Positions 52,713 to 53,175 of a stretch of DNA of 53,175 nt are shown piece by piece. The translations under genes and the position numbers were made by a program. The notes under the pieces were generated by a model. The model ran no database searches and had not been told where the DNA came from. It worked only from the letters and a program-made list of their open reading frames with translations. Source of the DNA: Planococcus salinarum (GTDB lineage: Bacteria; Bacillota; Bacilli; Bacillales_A; Planococcaceae); contig NZ_VIFV01000021.1 of assembly GCF_007004625.1 (NCBI RefSeq), positions 1 through 53,175 of the forward strand, read 5' to 3'. The stretch's first letter is position 1. Each line of letters opens with the position of its first letter.

Positions 52713-52730
52713 ATACTGACCAGTTGGTAT
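52713..52730 (-). promoter_or_regulatory. TetR-type operator candidate at the acyl-CoA dehydrogenase operon
   Basis: ATACTGACCAGTTGGTAT is an 18-bp imperfect palindrome (ATAC..AC..GT..GTAT) of the GACC-GGT type used by TetR-family regulators. It overlaps a TATAAA-like -10 on the minus strand, so a repressor there would block the operon. Confidence 0.5.
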
Positions 52731-52837
52731 GTTCAGAATATTAGTTTAATGGTAGCGCTTCTATTAATTGTTTGCAAGACTTTGGAAGCCCTTCTTCCGA
52801 ATTCTCTTAAAAATTGGAATCATGAATAAAAAAGGGA

Positions 52838-52866
52838 TTGACCATTTCAGAATAATCCGGTATCTT
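52838..52866 (+). promoter_or_regulatory. Sigma-A promoter of the right-edge leader
   Basis: TTGACC, 17-nt spacer, TATCTT. The predicted transcription start near 52873 leaves a short leader before the ribosome site of the small ORF. Confidence 0.72.
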
Positions 52867-52897
52867 AAAGATAACTTGAGGAAAGAGGTGGGGTATT

Positions 52898-52966
52898 ATG
52901 GCTATTCTATTCATTGCAACGACACAGCAGATCCAGTCCATAGTATCCCGCTCCGTGTATCGCTGA
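52898..52966 (+). CDS. Candidate 22-residue leader peptide
   Basis: AAGAGGTG lies 7 nt before ATG. The peptide begins MAILFIATTQQIQ and ends SRSVYR. Its TGA stop lies in the loop of a perfect 6-bp hairpin (GTATCG-CTGA-CGATAC, 52957-52972). The 3' half of the ORF can pair with the left arm of the downstream terminator. Promoter, ribosome site, ORF and terminator together mark a leader-peptide attenuator; the controlled gene must lie right of the window. Confidence 0.68.
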   Translation: MAILFIATTQQIQSIVSRSVYR

Positions 52967-52993
52967 CGATACGCTTCTTCCATTATGCCCGGG

Positions 52994-53034
52994 AACCATG
53001 GACTGCGATTTGCACGACGCATCCATGGTTTTTT
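52994..53034 (+). terminator. Attenuator terminator at the right edge
   Basis: AACCATGGA (52994-53002) pairs with TCCATGGTT (53022-53030). After one bulged C, TGCG (53004-53007) pairs with CGCA (53018-53021) around a 10-nt loop. T6 follows. Bases 53035-53175 hold no identifiable start codon with a ribosome site. Confidence 0.82.
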
Positions 53035-53175
53035 ATTATGCATAAAAATTCACTAGTGTTGCATAAAAACTGACGAAATATTCAGTCACAATTTTTCAAT
53101 TATTTTTGCCAAAAAGGGAAGCACCCGAATAAAGGTAGCACTGTCCATTTGGTAGATTTATACAGTTTGACGAAG

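Noticed and set aside
52768..53073. 101-codon open frame on the plus strand over the right-edge leader
   Set aside because: Spans the promoter and the terminator hairpin without a ribosome site; the 22-codon ORF in another frame has proper signals.
53100..53175. Possible T-box-like stretch (AAAGGTAGCACTG) at the right edge
   Set aside because: Does not match the T-box AGGGTGGNACCGCG core, and no specifier or stem structure could be seen in the truncated sequence.

Overview
The window looks like a chromosomal stretch of a low-to-moderate G+C Bacillota, order Bacillales, most likely a Planococcaceae-type genome (Planococcus/Planomicrobium/Sporosarcina group). The family name is an inference. 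It rests on protein resemblance to Bacillus subtilis, strong AGGAGG-type ribosome binding sites, frequent GTG/TTG starts, FadR boxes, sigma-B-like promoters, and a gene set matching the B. subtilis yhf-hem-yha-ecs-yhe neighbourhood (lcfB, lplJ, yhfH, hemH, hemE, hmoB, yhaA, ecsB, ecsA, hit, trpP, yhaH, scoC, prsA, yhaM, yhaN, yhaO, yhaP, yhaQ, yhaR, yheA, yheB, yheE, bmrD, bmrC). No rRNA, tRNA, CRISPR array, transposase or phage gene was seen.

Layout. 0.5-4.6 kb: an S9 peptidase and the FadR-type acyl-CoA ligase lcfB. 4.6-9.0 kb: a complete Bce-type peptide-antibiotic sensing and detoxification module (response regulator, intramembrane-sensing kinase, ABC ATPase, FtsX-type permease). 9.1-13.0 kb: lipoate ligase, a tiny YhfH zinc-ribbon protein, a YtkA-like lipoprotein and hemH/hemE. 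13.2-16.1 kb: a heme monooxygenase, a CaCA antiporter and an M20 hydrolase. 16.2-22.7 kb: ecsAB, hit, a candidate TRAP-controlled trpP, yhaH, scoC and prsA, which together form an exoprotein-secretion neighbourhood. 22.8-30.4 kb: the yhaONM nuclease operon and the yhaQP ABC exporter. 30.5-33.8 kb: small proteins, enoyl-CoA hydratase yhaR, yheA, yheB and yheE. 34.3-38.5 kb: the bmrCD multidrug exporter behind a long leader. 38.6-39.8 kb: two stress genes with sigma-B-like promoters. 39.8-42.9 kb: a chrA-kynU-kynB operon. 43.2-46.0 kb: a CNNM/CorC protein, a CDF transporter and a membrane protein. 46.1-50.3 kb: MscS, DUF2254, DUF2512 and a cytochrome P450. 50.4-52.7 kb: an acyl-CoA dehydrogenase plus an APH-like kinase.

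Most notable signals: (1) at the right edge, a promoter, a 22-codon leader ORF, a possible antiterminator pairing and an intrinsic terminator, forming a textbook attenuator for a gene beyond the window; (2) a second leader-peptide unit with tandem terminators upstream of bmrCD; (3) two families of intergenic repeats. Family A has inverted termini ending in GATATTCCGCAAAACAGC. Family B directly abuts stop codons in a fixed orientation. In five cases a repeat lies between a gene's stop codon and its terminator. (4) FadR-type operators at lcfB and yhaR, the latter inside a long terminator-like hairpin; (5) four sigma-B-like promoters; (6) a degenerate arsenate-reductase-like protein without its catalytic cysteine.
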